Assembly: GCF_000069785.1 (NCBI RefSeq)
Contig: NC_010528.1
Coordinates: 930,001 to 994,000 of the forward strand
Reading direction: 5' to 3'
Length of the DNA: 64,000 bases
Source of the DNA: Cupriavidus taiwanensis LMG 19424
GTDB lineage: Bacteria; Pseudomonadota; Gammaproteobacteria; Burkholderiales; Burkholderiaceae
Positions 61,527 to 64,000 of this stretch are shown here, in pieces. Under the pieces are notes generated by a model. It was not told where the DNA came from, ran no database searches, and saw only the letters and a list, made by a program, of their open reading frames with translations. Position 1 is the first letter of the stretch; every line of letters starts with the position of its first letter. The translations under genes were made by a program, and so were the position numbers.

Positions 61527-63343
61527 TGTCCTCCCAATTCGTGGGCCTGCTGGTCCTCTATCTCGCCATCCTGCTGGCGTGCGCGCCTTTTCTGGGCCGC
61601 TATATACGGCGCGCTGTCGAGGACGGCAACTATGCGCTGACCGCCTGGGGCCGTCCGCTGGAGCGGCTGATCTATCGGCTGGGTGCCGTGCGTGCCGGCG
61701 CCGAGATGGGGTGGAAGCAGTACACCATAGCGGTGGTGGCGTTCAACCTGCTCGGCGTGGTGGCGGTCTATGCGCTGCAGCGCTTGCAAGGCCTGCTGCC
61801 GCTGAACCCCCAGGGCTTCGGCGCGGTCACGCCGGACTCGGCCTTCAACACGGCCATCAGCTTTGTCAGCAATACGAACTGGCAAGGCTATGCCGGCGAG
61901 TCGACCATGGCCTATCTGACGCAGATGCTCGCGCTCACCGTGCAGAACTTCCTGTCCGCGGCAACCGGCATCGCCGTCGTGATCGCGCTGATTCGGGGCT
62001 TCGCGCGCCAGACCGCCGCCACCATCGGCAACTTCTGGGTCGACATGACGCGGGTCACGCTGTACGTGCTGGCGCCGATCGCGACCGTGATCGCGCTGGC
62101 GCTGGTCAGCCAGGGCGTGATCCAGAACTTCGATGCCTACAAGGAAGTGAGCCTGGTCGCGCCGGTCGAATACAGCCAGCCGAAGGTCGACGCGGCGGGG
62201 CAGCCGGTGCTCGATGCGCAGGGCAAGCCGGTGACGGAAGACCTGAAGACCGACAGGCAGACGCTGGCGATGGGGCCGGTGGCCTCGCAGGAAGCCATCA
62301 AGATGCTGGGCACCAACGGCGGCGGCTTCTTCAACGCCAACTCGGCGCATCCGTTCGAGAACCCGAATGCCCTGGCCAACCTCATCGAGATGCTGGCGAT
62401 CTTCCTGATCCCGGCGGCGCTGTGCTTCACCTTCGGCGAGATGGTCGGCGACAGGCGCCAGGGCGTAGCCGTGCTCGGCGCCATGGCGCTCATCTTCGTG
62501 GCGATGGCGTGCGTTGCGGCGGTCTCCGAGCAGACGGCGAACCCCGCGCTGTCGGGCCTGCCGCTCGATCATGCCAGTTCGCTGCTGCAGGCCGGCGGCA
62601 ATATGGAAGGCAAAGAAACGCGCTTCGGCATCGCTGCATCGGCCCTGTTCGCCACCATCACGACCGCGGCTTCGTGCGGCGCGGTCAATGCCATGCATGA
62701 CTCGTTCACCGCCATCGGCGGGCTGGTGCCGATGCTGCTGATGCAGCTGGGCGAAGTCGTGTTTGGCGGCGTGGGCTCCGGCCTGTACGGCATGCTGGTC
62801 TACGCCGTGCTGGCGGTGTTCATCGCCGGACTGATGATCGGCCGCACGCCGGAGTATCTCGGCAAGAAGATCGAAACCTATGAGATGAAGATGGTGGCCG
62901 TGGCGATCCTGGTCACGCCGCTGCTGGTGCTGCTCGGCACCTCGGTGGCGGTGATGACCGGGGCGGGGCGCGCGGGGGTGTTCAATCCCGGCACGCATGG
63001 CTTTTCCGAGATCCTGTACGCGCTCTCGTCGGCGGCCAACAACAACGGCAGCGCCTTTGCGGGCCTGTCCGCCAACACGCCGTTCTACAACACGCTGCTG
63101 GCCGCGGCGATGTGGTTCGGCAGGTTCTGGATCATCATCCCCGTCCTGGCGCTGGCGGGTTCGCTGGCGGCCAAGAAGCGTATCCCGCCCAGCGGCGGCA
63201 CCATGCCCACGCACGGCCCGCTGTTCGTCGTGCTGCTGGTTGGCACGGTGCTGCTGGTCGGCGCGCTGACCTATGTCCCGGCGCTGGCGCTGGGGCCGGT
63301 TGCCGAGCACCTGCAGGGCGCGATGCCGGCGGCGGCAAGGTAA
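61526..63343 (+). CDS. kdpA: KdpA, K+-translocating subunit
   Basis: 605 residues. Ten or so membrane helices and the selectivity-filter-like loops [60 protein letters not shown] and [14 protein letters not shown], each with the Gly/Asn pattern of K+ filters. It binds and passes K+ into the KdpB pump. Family length is normal (about 560-600). Confidence 0.97.
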   Translation: MSSQFVGLLVLYLAILLACAPFLGRYIRRAVEDGNYALTAWGRPLERLIYRLGAVRAGAEMGWKQYTIAVVAFNLLGVVAVYALQRLQGLLPLNPQGFGAVTPDSAFNTAISFVSNTNWQGYAGESTMAYLTQMLALTVQNFLSAATGIAVVIALIRGFARQTAATIGNFWVDMTRVTLYVLAPIATVIALALVSQGVIQNFDAYKEVSLVAPVEYSQPKVDAAGQPVLDAQGKPVTEDLKTDRQTLAMGPVASQEAIKMLGTNGGGFFNANSAHPFENPNALANLIEMLAIFLIPAALCFTFGEMVGDRRQGVAVLGAMALIFVAMACVAAVSEQTANPALSGLPLDHASSLLQAGGNMEGKETRFGIAASALFATITTAASCGAVNAMHDSFTAIGGLVPMLLMQLGEVVFGGVGSGLYGMLVYAVLAVFIAGLMIGRTPEYLGKKIETYEMKMVAVAILVTPLLVLLGTSVAVMTGAGRAGVFNPGTHGFSEILYALSSAANNNGSAFAGLSANTPFYNTLLAAAMWFGRFWIIIPVLALAGSLAAKKRIPPSGGTMPTHGPLFVVLLVGTVLLVGALTYVPALALGPVAEHLQGAMPAAAR

Positions 63344-63446
63344 ATCGACCTCTCACGAAGACATATCGAGCATTGCTATACCTTCGGCCCCTGCGCTGCC
63401 TCGCCAGGGCGGGTGCCGTCTGTCTCTAGCGAATTGCGGAGCAACC

Positions 63447-64000
63447 ATGCGACATGAATCAACGGCCCCAGTGGCCAACGGCGGTGCCAACGGGACCGGC
63501 GCGTCGTCCTCCGGCGCGCCTCAGGTGCAGCGCGCACCGGTGCCGGACCGGCAACACGGTTCCCACCACCATCGCCCGCCCGCGCGCAGCATGTTCGCGC
63601 CGGAGCTGGTGAAGCCCGCGCTGGCCGCGGCCTTCCGCAAGCTGTCGCCTCGCGACCAGCTGCGCAACCCTGTGATGTTCGTGGTCTACGCGGGCAGCAT
63701 CCTGACGAGCCTGCTGTTCCTGAAGGCACTGGCCGCGCCGGCAGCAGGCGGCGAATCCGCAGCCTTCATCCTGGCGGTGTCGGCGTGGCTGTGGTTCACG
63801 GTGCTGTTCGCGAACTTTGCCGAGGCCCTTGCCGAGGGCCGCAGCAAGCAGCAGGCGGAATCGCTGCGCGGGCTGAAGACCACGGTGACCGCCCGTGTGC
63901 TGACGGAAGGGACCCGCGCCGGCGCAACCGAGGCGCGTCCGGCGACGGCGCTGCGCCGCGGCGATGTGGTGCTGGTCGAGGCTGGCGAGATGATCCCCGG
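63447..64000 (+). CDS. kdpB: KdpB, P-type ATPase subunit (5' part, cut by window)
   Basis: 184 residues visible, open to the edge. It starts MRHESTAPVANGGANGTGAS, with an unusually long His/Pro-rich N-terminal extension of about 50 residues. The family region MFAPELVKPALAAAFRKLSP and NPVMFVVYAGSILTSLLFLK follow, then the FANFAEALAEGRSKQQAESL motif and ALRRGDVVLVEAGEMIPG (start of the actuator domain). It couples ATP hydrolysis to K+ uptake. The catalytic DKTG is beyond the edge. Confidence 0.95.
   Translation, partial: MRHESTAPVANGGANGTGASSSGAPQVQRAPVPDRQHGSHHHRPPARSMFAPELVKPALAAAFRKLSPRDQLRNPVMFVVYAGSILTSLLFLKALAAPAAGGESAAFILAVSAWLWFTVLFANFAEALAEGRSKQQAESLRGLKTTVTARVLTEGTRAGATEARPATALRRGDVVLVEAGEMIP

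Noticed and set aside
1-64000. CRISPR arrays, rRNA genes or insertion-sequence transposases
   Set aside because: No regularly spaced repeats, no 16S/23S/5S sequence and no transposase frame were seen.

Overview
The window suggests a GC-rich betaproteobacterium, most likely Cupriavidus or a close Burkholderiaceae relative. The basis is the codon usage, the chromosomal order yicC-gmk-rpoZ-spoT-greB, the stk-pp2c-rph-rdgB-hemW cluster and the general gene repertoire. No species is claimed.

Positions 1 to about 29,702 are a P2-like prophage with its right end at the 3' end of a tRNA-Ser(UGA) gene. The late half is intact and colinear with P2. Reading right to left on the minus strand it runs O-N-M-L-X, two holin-type membrane proteins, endolysin, nested Rz/Rz1, R-S-V-W-J-I-H-G, FI-FII-E/E'-T-U-D. 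Terminase P and portal Q are on the plus strand. The E gene carries the P2-type T TTT TTG slip site that makes the longer E+E' product. Three GTTGT-N13-ACAAC dyads sit upstream of O/P (shared), V and FI, the P2 late-promoter positions. They are probable Ogr-type activator sites, although no Ogr gene is visible here.

The early half (23.2-28.3 kb) is unusual. There is a cI-like repressor coupled to an ImmA/IrrE peptidase, with a symmetric four-half-site operator and a small RNA candidate. Three minus-strand cargo genes follow (DUF2188, small membrane protein, secreted FxLYD protein). Where the replication operon (cox, B, A) should be there is instead a 305-bp element, with 30-bp inverted ends and nine GGTWACC palindromes. 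A near-consensus LexA box and a few small orphan ORFs come next. No replication initiator is recognisable. A P4/DUF4102-type tyrosine integrase lies beside the tRNA. The left attachment site is not in the window.

From 29.7 kb rightward the DNA is ordinary chromosome. It holds tRNA-Ser, a glycine-zipper lipoprotein, hemW-rdgB-rph with a PP2C phosphatase and Ser/Thr kinase, yicC-gmk-rpoZ-spoT, greB, tRNA-Arg(ACG) and tRNA-fMet. Two MocR-type regulators follow (one divergent from an AhpD-like protein, one from a DUF2917 protein), with an LpxO-like hydroxylase, a DUF333 lipoprotein and a two-module diguanylate cyclase between them. Beyond are two flavoproteins, DUF1415, a methyltransferase, a DUF342/FapA-like protein, a CapA-like protein, a BBE-type flavo-oxidase and PPK2. 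The window ends in the kdpFAB potassium pump operon, with kdpB cut off by the edge.
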